From Bog-473 sp963788125 (lineage in GTDB: Bacteria > Actinomycetota > Acidimicrobiia > Acidimicrobiales > RAAP-2), in the NCBI GenBank assembly GCA_963788125.1, contig CAWBFN010000002.1:1488001-1552000 (forward strand): a stretch of DNA of 64,000 bases, written 5' to 3'. The position numbers and the translations under genes were made by a program. Within the stretch, counting starts at the first letter, position 1. Every line of letters begins with the position of its first letter. A model generated the notes under the pieces. The model was given only the letters and a program-made list of their open reading frames with translations, was not told the DNA's origin and searched no databases. This document shows positions 1-7,282 of the stretch, piece by piece.

Positions 1-1
1 C

Positions 2-478
2 ACCACGCCGGACGAAGTGGTCGAGCTGTGCGAGCGACTCGATCCCGCCCGGGAGCCCGGCCGCCTGACCCTCATCAGCCGCATGGGGCGCGCCCGAGTC
101 GCCCAGCGGCTGCCGGCGCTCATTTCGGCGGTGCGTGCGGCGGGACATCCCGTCACCTGGATGTGCGACCCGATGCACGGCAATACGTTCACCAGCGAGG
201 GTGGCCTGAAGACCCGGAACTTCGACGACATCTTCGGCGAGATCACGGACTATTTCGCCGTGCACGAGCGGGCCGGGACGTGGCCCGGAGGGATCCACCT
301 GGAACTGACCGGCGAGAATGTGACCGAATGCCTCGGTGGGTCGGATCCGGTCGCAGACGGTGAGTTGCACACCCGGTACGACACCGCCTGCGACCCCCGC
401 CTGAACGCCCGCCAATCGCTCGACCTGGCCTTCCGCGTGTCGGAGCTGCTCGAGAGGTTCCCGGCCTTCAGGCCCTAG
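2..478 (+). CDS. aroG: Class II 3-deoxy-7-phosphoheptulonate (DAHP) synthase, C-terminal part
   Basis: This is the 3' end of a gene that begins before the window. The enzyme condenses phosphoenolpyruvate and erythrose 4-phosphate in the first step of the shikimate pathway. The visible 158 or so codons hold the typical class II C-terminal motifs: a CDPMHGNTF block, a KTR motif shortly after it, GGIHLELTGENVTECLGG, and the DPRLNARQSLDLAF end. These belong to the plant/actinobacterial type and not to the E. coli class I enzymes. The stop codon lies inside the end of the convergent TraR-like gene, so the two genes overlap tail to tail by about 11 bp. The N-terminus and regulatory region cannot be judged. 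Confidence 0.93.
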   Translation, partial: TTPDEVVELCERLDPAREPGRLTLISRMGRARVAQRLPALISAVRAAGHPVTWMCDPMHGNTFTSEGGLKTRNFDDIFGEITDYFAVHERAGTWPGGIHLELTGENVTECLGGSDPVADGELHTRYDTACDPRLNARQSLDLAFRVSELLERFPAFRP

Positions 479-917
479 CGACCCGCGGGCGACTGGCGCA
501 GCCGACACAGGTCCGGGCCGCGGGTCTCGCCGCCAGGCGCTCCTCGGCGATCGGCCCACCGCACCGCTCGCACGCCCAGTAGCCCCCGGCCTCGAGCCTG
601 GCCGACGCCCGATCCAGCTCGCCCAGGTAGGCCCGCGCCTCACGGAGCAGGGTGGCGATCTGCGCCCGTTCGAAGGCGATGGTCGATCCTTCGGGGTCGT
701 GCTCGTCGTCGATGTTGGAGCCGGCCGAGGCGGTGACGATGTCATCGAGCTCTCCGGTCAAGGCGCCGATGCGTGCCAGTGTCGTCTGGCGCTCCGCACG
801 CAGGACCTCACGGACGGTGGCGGGGGCTGGGGTGGCGGAGGCGGCGGGGGTTCGAGCGGTGGCGGAGGCGGCGGGGGTTCGAGCGGTGGCGGGGGTTCGG
901 CTGGCCGGGTCCGTCAT
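468..917 (-). CDS. TraR/DksA-family zinc finger protein
   Basis: Protein of 149 residues with a C-terminal DksA/TraR C4 zinc finger (CERCGG followed about 17 residues later by CVGC) after a helical region of the family type. Such proteins usually bind in the secondary channel of RNA polymerase or act as small regulators; its target is not known. The first ~35 residues are an Ala/Thr/Pro-rich tail encoded by two perfect 27-bp direct repeats (832-885), unlike canonical family members. The ATG overlaps the TGA of prs as ATGA, so translation is probably coupled to PRPP synthase. Family call is secure; role is inferred. Confidence 0.82.
   Translation of the reverse strand: MTDPASRTPATARTPAASATARTPAASATPAPATVREVLRAERQTTLARIGALTGELDDIVTASAGSNIDDEHDPEGSTIAFERAQIATLLREARAYLGELDRASARLEAGGYWACERCGGPIAEERLAARPAARTCVGCASRPRVARA
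832..885. repeat. Two perfect 27-bp direct repeats in the TraR-like N-terminus
   Basis: Units 832-858 and 859-885 are identical, and a partial third copy follows. In the minus-strand reading frame they encode an Ala-Thr-Arg-Thr-Pro type nonapeptide, so the repeat expands the protein tail without a frameshift. Confidence 0.85.
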
Positions 918-1855
918 CGGAAGAGAACCGAGACACTCTCCCGCCGGGCGATCCTCCTGATCGCCTCGCCGAAGAGCGCGGCGACGGAGACCACCTCCAC
1001 CTTCTCCGACAACGTGACGGGTTGTGTTTCGACGCTGTCGGTCATGAACAGCCGCTCGATCGGGCTGGACTCCAGCCGCTCAAGGGCCGGTGCGGTGAGC
1101 AGCCCGTGGCTCACCGCGGCGTAGACCGCGGCGGCTCCCTTCTCGGTCAGGACGCGCGCCGCGTCCACGATCGTGCCGGCCGAGACGGTGAAGTCGTCGA
1201 CGATGAGCGCCGTTCGGCCCTCCACCGATCCGATGAGGTCGACGACCTCGGCCGACTCGGAGTGGTCGACCCGGCGCTTGTCGGCGATGGCCAGAGGGGC
1301 GCGGAGCCGCTCGGACCACAGGCGCGCCTTCTTGGCGAACCCGGCATCGGGGGCCACGACGACGAGGTTCGAGAGCCCCTTGGCGGCGATGGCGTCACAG
1401 AGGATCGGCATGGCATAGAGATCGTCGACCGGAACCTTGAAGAAGCCCTGCACTTGGGGCGCGTGCAGATCGAGGGTGATGACGCGGTTCACACCGGCCG
1501 CCTCTATGGCGTCGGCGCACACGCGGGCGCGGATGGAGACGCGTGGCTCGTCCTTCTTGTCGCCCTTGGCGTAGCTGAAGTAGGGCATGACAGCGGTCAC
1601 CGAGGCCGCGCTCGCCCGCTTGAACGCGTCGATCCAGAAGAGGAGCTCCATGAAGTTGTCATTGGCGGGGAAGGCGGTGCCCTGCACGAGGAAGACGTCG
1701 CGACCCCTGACGTTCTCGAGGACCCGTACGAAGAGGTTCCCCTCCGAGAACCGCAGCGTCTCACTCGCCCCGAGCTGACAGTCGAGGTAGTCGGCGATGG
1801 CGCCACCGAGCTTGCGGCTGGCCGACCCGGCGAAGAGGAGCAGCTCCTCGGACAT
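914..1855 (-). CDS. prs: Ribose-phosphate pyrophosphokinase (PRPP synthase)
   Basis: Makes PRPP from ribose 5-phosphate and ATP for purine, pyrimidine, His, Trp and NAD synthesis. About 313 residues, the normal length. Visible landmarks are the N-terminal FAGSASRKL, the VMPYFSYAKGDKKDEPR catalytic loop region, TLDLHAPQVQGFF, a VVAPDAGFAKKAR segment, and the PRPP-binding loop as LIVDDFTVSAGTI. That loop differs slightly from the commonest VDDIIDTAGT form, so it is a divergent family member. I chose the ATG giving MSEELLLF; the ORF can extend three codons to a TTG. It lies downstream of the class II aldolase and its stop overlaps the TraR-like start. Confidence 0.93.
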   Translation of the reverse strand: MSEELLLFAGSASRKLGGAIADYLDCQLGASETLRFSEGNLFVRVLENVRGRDVFLVQGTAFPANDNFMELLFWIDAFKRASAASVTAVMPYFSYAKGDKKDEPRVSIRARVCADAIEAAGVNRVITLDLHAPQVQGFFKVPVDDLYAMPILCDAIAAKGLSNLVVVAPDAGFAKKARLWSERLRAPLAIADKRRVDHSESAEVVDLIGSVEGRTALIVDDFTVSAGTIVDAARVLTEKGAAAVYAAVSHGLLTAPALERLESSPIERLFMTDSVETQPVTLSEKVEVVSVAALFGEAIRRIARRESVSVLFR

Positions 1856-1892
1856 GGCCGCCAACCTAGCGGCCCGGAGCCCGCGTGATCGG

Positions 1893-1948
1893 AGCCCGGA
1901 GCCCCGGGGTCAGGGAGCCCGGAGGTCCGAGGGCCCGGAGCCCCGGGG

Positions 1949-1952
<4 letters not shown>
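1893..1952. repeat. Repeated GC-rich block around the aldolase stop codon
   Basis: A block of about 20 bp (CCCGGAGCCCCGGGGTCAG) occurs at 1894-1913 and again at 1933-1952, 39 bp apart. The copy at 1933-1952 contains the TGA stop of the class II aldolase gene on the minus strand; the other copy carries an extra TGA in the spacer before prs. Confidence 0.8.
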
Positions 1953-2764
<812 letters not shown>

Positions 2765-2773
2765 CTGCCCAAC

Positions 2774-3310
2774 CTACCCTTCTGCCGGCTCCGATCCAGC
2801 GCCACCCGCCGAAGTGAGCGGAGTGACCGGGCTGACCGGAGTGAGTGGCCCCGCATTCCCGAATCCCTGACGGACGCCCTGGCCGGCCCGGGCGATCAGC
2901 TTCTCGGGTTCGTACAGCATCTGATAGGCGTTGATCGCGTGGTCCCGCGAGCGGTTCTTGAAGACCGAGGCGAGCACGGCGGGGTCGTCGGCCTCGTCCT
3001 CGTGGACGAAGACCTCGAGTATCGGCGTACTGGTCATGAGCTGGGCGGTCATGATCCCGGTCGAGGCCTCGTGCGCACACACCTTGTCGATGGGCTCCTT
3101 GCCGGGCATCCCGAGCGCCACGACGATGCGGCAGTCCTCCTCCTCGATCAACTTCTTGGCCGCCACCGCCAGATCCTTGAAGCCGGGGACGGTGCGGCGG
3201 ATGGTGGTGAAGCGGGTGCCGTAGCCCGGACACTGCTTGAGCGCATCGAGCGCCTCGCCGCCCATGTCGTAGCGGGCGAACATCGTGTCGACCACGCCGA
3301 TGTTGTCCAT
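2774..3310 (-). CDS. ribC: Archaeal-type riboflavin synthase
   Basis: Resembles the archaeal riboflavin synthase family (related to lumazine synthase), not the bacterial two-domain RibE. Family landmarks are IGVVDTMFARYDMG at the N-terminus, RRTVPGFKDLAVAAKKLIEE, VALGMPGKEP, DKVCAHEAS, LMTSTPILEVFVHEDEA and NRSRDHAINAY. The reaction would be dismutation of two 6,7-dimethyl-8-ribityllumazine molecules to riboflavin. The family is usually near 155 residues; the extra C-terminal tail (about 25 residues, Pro/Thr/Gly-rich, from short DNA repeats) looks added. It heads the leftward aldolase-prs-TraR run. No bacterial rib genes are visible in the window. Confidence 0.85.
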   Translation of the reverse strand: MDNIGVVDTMFARYDMGGEALDALKQCPGYGTRFTTIRRTVPGFKDLAVAAKKLIEEEDCRIVVALGMPGKEPIDKVCAHEASTGIMTAQLMTSTPILEVFVHEDEADDPAVLASVFKNRSRDHAINAYQMLYEPEKLIARAGQGVRQGFGNAGPLTPVSPVTPLTSAGGAGSEPAEG

Positions 3311-3459
3311 GAGCCATTGTCGCGCACCATGTGGCCGGGAGGTGCGGCCCGGAGATGCGGCAGGGAGGTGCGGCCTGCCGGCCTCTTCCCAGGGTGGGGC
3401 TGGGCGGTCCGCCGGGTTCCGTGACCCGACGCGTCACATCCCTCATTCATACTGCCCTC

Positions 3460-4776
3460 ATGGTCGTGGACCTCACAGCACCGCCGCAGTCGTCGCCGCC
3501 CCCGGAGTCGGAGTCGCCGCCCCCGCCCCCGCCGTCACCAATGCGCCGGCGCCCGCCGTGCCGCGACTCGGGCGGGGACCAACGATCGAGGGAGCTGGCG
3601 GCACGGATGGCGGAACACGGTCGGGCCATCTCGGCCCTGCAACGGGCCTTGTTCGCCGACATTGCGGAGTTCGACCGGGCCGAATCGTGGCGGGGCGACG
3701 GAGCTGTGTCGATGGTGGCCTGGTTGATGCAACGGTGCGGGGTGGGTCGATCGACCGCCGCGGCATGGGTGCGGGCAGCCGCCAATCTGGAGTCGCTGCC
3801 CCACCTGGCCGGCGCCCTGGCCGCGGGAGCCCTCTCGCTCGATGCGGTGGCGCCCCTCGCCGAAGTCGCAACCCCCCAAACGGACGCCGAGCTGGCACAG
3901 TCGTCGGTGCACTGGAGCGTCAGGCAGATCCGGGAGTTGGCCGCCTCGCACCGTGGGACCACCGACGCGGCGGCCGCCCGTCGGTTCCAACAGCGAACTT
4001 TGCGCTTCAACGATGCGCGGAACACCGTATGGGCCGCCTTCACCGCCGACGACTACGCCGCGGCCAAGGCAGCTCTGACCGGCCGGATGTCGTGGGGCTC
4101 GGACACCGGCCCAACGGGGGAACACGGTGTGGCGCCCACCTCCGGCGGTCGGGATCAGTCGGGCTACGTGCCGTTCGATCAGCGACTGTACGACGCCTTC
4201 ATGAACATGTGTCGAGACGACGGTGCATCGTCGGGTGAATCGCCGGGTGGTGCCGGGAGCCGAGGTGGATCAACTAGATACCGCCCGACGGTGGTCGTGC
4301 ATGCGGAGCTGGGGATGTTGACCGGCCTGCATCCCGACGGCGTCGCCGAACTAGCTGGTATCGGCCGGGTCTCGCGGGAGGTGGCGCGACGTTTGGCCTG
4401 CGATGCCAACGTCGTGTTCTCGCTCGAGCGCAGTGATGGCTGCATTCTGGACCAGAAGCGGGTGCGACGAAGCCCAACGACGTTCCAGCGGATGGAGATC
4501 GCTCGTCGGGACAAGGGCTGCCGGTTCGCGAGCTGCAGCTTTACCGATTTTACGGAAGTACACCACGTGGTTCCCTGGACCCTTGGTGGGGAGACGAATC
4601 TCTCCAACCTCATCACCTTGTGCGGTCGCCATCACCGTGCTGTCCACGAGTTGGGCTGGTCGATGAGCGGTGATGCAAACGACGTCGTCACCTTCGAGGG
4701 CCCGCATGGCCACCGGATGAAGTCGGCGCCCTCGCCAACGTGGCGAAGGCCCGGATTCAAGCCGATGCGGCGTTGA
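3460..4776 (+). CDS. DUF222 domain / HNH endonuclease protein (13E12-repeat type)
   Basis: About 438 residues, starting at the ATG giving MVVDLTAPP. After a Pro/Ser-rich N-terminus comes the alpha-helical DUF222 region (MAEHGRAISALQRALF, then SMVAWLMQRCGVGRSTA). The C-terminus is an HNH domain: CRFASCSF with a Cys pair, the catalytic EVHHVVPW, and NLSNLITLCGRHHRAVHE. Such genes are abundant and multi-copy in actinobacterial genomes; they may be DNA nucleases of mobile origin, but biological roles are mostly unproven. It stands alone between two leftward operons, with no mobile-element ends or reverse transcriptase nearby. Confidence 0.88.
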   Translation: MVVDLTAPPQSSPPPESESPPPPPPSPMRRRPPCRDSGGDQRSRELAARMAEHGRAISALQRALFADIAEFDRAESWRGDGAVSMVAWLMQRCGVGRSTAAAWVRAAANLESLPHLAGALAAGALSLDAVAPLAEVATPQTDAELAQSSVHWSVRQIRELAASHRGTTDAAAARRFQQRTLRFNDARNTVWAAFTADDYAAAKAALTGRMSWGSDTGPTGEHGVAPTSGGRDQSGYVPFDQRLYDAFMNMCRDDGASSGESPGGAGSRGGSTRYRPTVVVHAELGMLTGLHPDGVAELAGIGRVSREVARRLACDANVVFSLERSDGCILDQKRVRRSPTTFQRMEIARRDKGCRFASCSFTDFTEVHHVVPWTLGGETNLSNLITLCGRHHRAVHELGWSMSGDANDVVTFEGPHGHRMKSAPSPTWRRPGFKPMRR

Positions 4777-4993
4777 CGTCCGAAGAGCGGACCTCGGCGT
4801 GGTCGCGGCAGCGCGCCACCCAACCCGTGGGAACGATGCGCACCGTCATGCGTCGCCCGCATTGGGGGCAGAATCTCGGCGGGTCGAGCGTGCGTCCGCA
4901 GCCCGGGCAGCCCGGGCTTGGGGTCGCGCCGCCGGTCGGCTGGCCGCAACCGGTGCAGTAGCTCCCGGCCGGCGGGCCCTCGACCACGGGCAT
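4757..4993 (-). CDS. bsaP: Small Cys-rich protein after bioB, probable biotin synthase auxiliary protein BsaP
   Basis: Protein of 78 residues with three CxxC pairs (residues 13/16, 29/32, 42/45) and a further Cys at 62, plus the conserved-looking LDPPRFCPQCGRRM and PTGWVARC segments. Actinobacterial bioB genes are commonly followed by a short gene of this pattern; in mycobacteria BsaP is needed for biotin synthase activity and is thought to help with its iron-sulfur cluster. Here it lies 42 bp after bioB, across three tandem stop-start repeats, each of which offers an in-frame ATG preceded by TAG. Its 3' end overlaps the convergent HNH gene by 20 bp. Homology is by motif and context, not a search. 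Confidence 0.68.
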   Translation of the reverse strand: MPVVEGPPAGSYCTGCGQPTGGATPSPGCPGCGRTLDPPRFCPQCGRRMTVRIVPTGWVARCRDHAEVRSSDVNAASA

Positions 4994-5043
4994 CTAAATC
5001 CCGACCACGGGCATCTAAGTCTCCACCACGGGCATCTAAATGA
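4981..5043. repeat. Three tandem 21-bp units carrying bioB stop and bsaP start
   Basis: Units at 4981-5001, 5002-5022 and 5023-5043 differ by a few bases. On the minus strand each contains TAGATGCCCGTGGT: the TAG of the first unit ends bioB and the ATG of the last unit starts bsaP. The middle and first ATGs open six-codon peptides (MPVV..) that end at the next TAG, all in the same frame. Confidence 0.92.
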
Positions 5044-6124
5044 CGGCGCTGAGCGCACCGATGGGCATGCGCAGGTCGGCCAGCATCTGGAGATCTTCAG
5101 CGGTGGAGCGGCCGAGGGTGGTGAGGTAGTTCCCCACAATGAGGGCGTTGATCCCCGCCGTCATCCCTATCGCCTGAAGATCCCGCAGGGTGACCTCACG
5201 GCCCCCGGCGTAGCGCAGGATGACCGAAGGGAGGGCGAGTCGGAACAGGGCGATCCAGCGGACCGCCTCCCAGGCGCCTACAACGGGCCGGTCGCCCAGG
5301 GGAGTGCCTGGTCGCGGGTTGAGAAAGTTGATCGGGACCTCGGTCGGCTCGAGCTCCTGGAGTTGGGTGAGGAGCTCGACGCGTTGCGCGTCGGACTCGC
5401 CCATCCCGATGAGAGCCCCGCAGCACAGTTCCATTCCGTGCTCCCGTACGAGGCGGCAGGTTTCCGCCCGCTCGTCCCAGGTGTGCGTGGTTACCACGGA
5501 GGAGAAGAAGGAGCGTGACGTCTCGACGTTGTGGTTGTAGCGGTGCACACCCCCGTCGGCCAGGCGCCGCGCCTGATCCTCCGTCAGCACTCCGGCGCTG
5601 ACGGCCACGTTGAGGCCCGTCTCCTGGGCGACGAGCGGCACGAGCTCCAAGAGGCGCCCCATGATGCGCTCGTCCGGGCCGCGCACGGCCAGCACGATGC
5701 AGAACTCGGATGCGCCGAGCGCTGCGGTCTCGCGCGCTGCGCCAAGGACCTCCTCTGTGTCCAAGAAGGGTGTGGCCTTGACGGGGGTGTCGAAGCGGGC
5801 GGACTGGGCGCAGAAGTGGCAGTCCTCGGGACAGCCGCCGGTCTTGGCCGAGAGGATCCCCTCTATCTCGACGTCGGGACCGCACCAGGCCAGCCGGACC
5901 TGGTGGGCCAGCGAGGCCAGGGCCATGACCGCACCGTCGGGCAGTGCCGCCAGCGCAGACAGCTCCGTTTCGCTCAGGAGGCGCCGCTCGTCGAGCAGGG
6001 CCCGCTCGGCGTCCGCGATCACCCCCCGTTCAGTCCGCGTGAGCGGCGTCTGGGGCGGAAGCGGGGCCTGGGGTGGGGGAGTGGCGGCAGTCGGGCGCAG
6101 CGAGAGAGGGGTGGTCGTGGGCAC
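5036..6124 (-). CDS. bioB: Biotin synthase
   Basis: Radical-SAM enzyme that inserts sulfur into dethiobiotin. The cluster-binding motif is GGCPEDCHFCAQS (Cx3Cx2C), followed by the family blocks FCIVLAVRGPDE, HRYNHNVETSRSFF, VTTHTWDER, CCGALIGMGE, INFLNPRPGTPL, RYAGGRE and GNYLTTLGR. The core matches BioB along its full length. The start is uncertain: the frame is open to 6382, but that part is made of 23-bp repeats. I use a GTG at 6124; GTGs at 6133 or 6022 are alternatives. The gene follows an LLM oxidoreductase and precedes bsaP. No bioA, bioF or bioD is present. Confidence 0.92.
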   Translation of the reverse strand: MPTTTPLSLRPTAATPPPQAPLPPQTPLTRTERGVIADAERALLDERRLLSETELSALAALPDGAVMALASLAHQVRLAWCGPDVEIEGILSAKTGGCPEDCHFCAQSARFDTPVKATPFLDTEEVLGAARETAALGASEFCIVLAVRGPDERIMGRLLELVPLVAQETGLNVAVSAGVLTEDQARRLADGGVHRYNHNVETSRSFFSSVVTTHTWDERAETCRLVREHGMELCCGALIGMGESDAQRVELLTQLQELEPTEVPINFLNPRPGTPLGDRPVVGAWEAVRWIALFRLALPSVILRYAGGREVTLRDLQAIGMTAGINALIVGNYLTTLGRSTAEDLQMLADLRMPIGALSAVI

Positions 6125-6157
6125 GAGGCACACGGTAGTGGCAGTGGGCTGCCCTCC

Positions 6158-6240
6158 GGAAGCCGACGGGTCCGGGCGCCGGAAGCCGACGGGTCCGGGC
6201 GCCGGAAGCCGACGGGTCGGGGCGCCGGAAGCCGACGGGG
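6158..6240. repeat. 23-bp tandem repeat between the LLM stop and bioB
   Basis: Three full units (6158-6180, 6181-6203, 6204-6226; two identical, one with a single change) and a 14-bp partial copy abut the TGA of the LLM gene at 6241-6243. The array fills most of the LLM-bioB spacer and contains no obvious hairpin or promoter. Confidence 0.88.
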
Positions 6241-7251
6241 TCAGACCGCCGGCGAGTGCGACGAGAACGCCGAGGGCGAGAGCCCGTCCACCACCTCGCC
6301 GAGGTCGGCGCCGAGGGGGATGATGGCCAGTGCGGGAACCGTGACCCCGTTGTCGACGTAGCGTCGAATGTGCGCCCGGCATTCGGCCAGCGAACCGTGG
6401 ATGACCAGGTCATCCACCACCTCGTCGGGGATGGCGGCCAGAGCCGCCTTGCGGTCGCCCGCCACCCAGGCGTCCCACATGGGCTCGAGTGCGGGACCAC
6501 GGCCCAACCAGCGGTGGAATTCGGCGTAGGCATGGACGTTGAGGTAGGCCGTGATCATCCGGCGCCCCACCGCCCGAGCCAGCTCGATGTCCTCGGAGGG
6601 GGCCACGAAGATACGGGCGACGACCTCCTTGCCCGTGCCGCCGGCCTCCTCGACCTCGGCCAACGAGGTACGGACATCGTCGGCCCCGAGCCAGTTGAGG
6701 ATGACCCCGTCGGCCTCCCTGCCGGCGAGCCGAAGCATGCCGGGGCGCAGGGCCGCCACGTAGAGGTCGGGCGTCTGCTCGGGGACGCGGGTCAGACGGA
6801 AACCGGTCACCGAGAATCCCTCGTAGGCCTGGGTGATCTTCTCGCCCGTGAGGGCCCGCCGGAGAAAACGCAAGGTGTCGCGCACCCGCCGGTACTGGTT
6901 CTCGTAGGCCAGACCGTTCCAACCGGCCACGATGACCTCCGAGGAGGCGCCCAGACCGAAGGCGAACCGCCCGGGTGCAGCATCGGCGATGGACGCCACG
7001 CTCTGGGCCAGAAGCGCCGGGCCGCGGGTGTAGGCCGGGGTGATGGCCACTCCCAGCCTCAGCTCGGGCTCCCACGCCGCGGCCAGGACGAGCGGGGTGA
7101 AGCCGTCGGACCCGTCGACCTCGGCCGACCACAGGTCGGTGTAGCCGACCTCGCGCAGCCGAGTGAACCACTCCCGGTGGGCGTGGAGTGGGATGCCGTC
7201 AAAGGGGATCGTGATGCCGTAGCGCGCGACCGGGCTGCGGCCCTCGTTCAC
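6241..7251 (-). CDS. LLM-class flavin-dependent (probably F420-dependent) oxidoreductase
   Basis: Luciferase-like TIM-barrel protein of about 336 residues. Typical segments are YGITIPFDG at the start, the YTDLWSAEVDGSDGFTPL block, RLGVAITPAYTRGPALLAQ, PGRFAFGLGASS and AALRPGMLRLAG. Actinobacterial members of this subgroup generally use coenzyme F420 and act on small carbonyl or alcohol substrates; the substrate is unknown. The start is chosen at GTG 7251 because residues upstream (to GTG 7302) are a Gly/Ala/Glu-rich stretch. It follows the broken glgX by about 31 bp. Confidence 0.85.
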   Translation of the reverse strand: MNEGRSPVARYGITIPFDGIPLHAHREWFTRLREVGYTDLWSAEVDGSDGFTPLVLAAAWEPELRLGVAITPAYTRGPALLAQSVASIADAAPGRFAFGLGASSEVIVAGWNGLAYENQYRRVRDTLRFLRRALTGEKITQAYEGFSVTGFRLTRVPEQTPDLYVAALRPGMLRLAGREADGVILNWLGADDVRTSLAEVEEAGGTGKEVVARIFVAPSEDIELARAVGRRMITAYLNVHAYAEFHRWLGRGPALEPMWDAWVAGDRKAALAAIPDEVVDDLVIHGSLAECRAHIRRYVDNGVTVPALAIIPLGADLGEVVDGLSPSAFSSHSPAV

Positions 7252-7282
7252 GCTCCCCGCCGGCCTCTCACCCGACGCTCCC

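Noticed and set aside
5036..6382. BioB of 448 residues from the longest frame
   Set aside because: The first ~85 codons are 23-bp repeats and match no BioB; a start near 6124 or 6022 is more credible.
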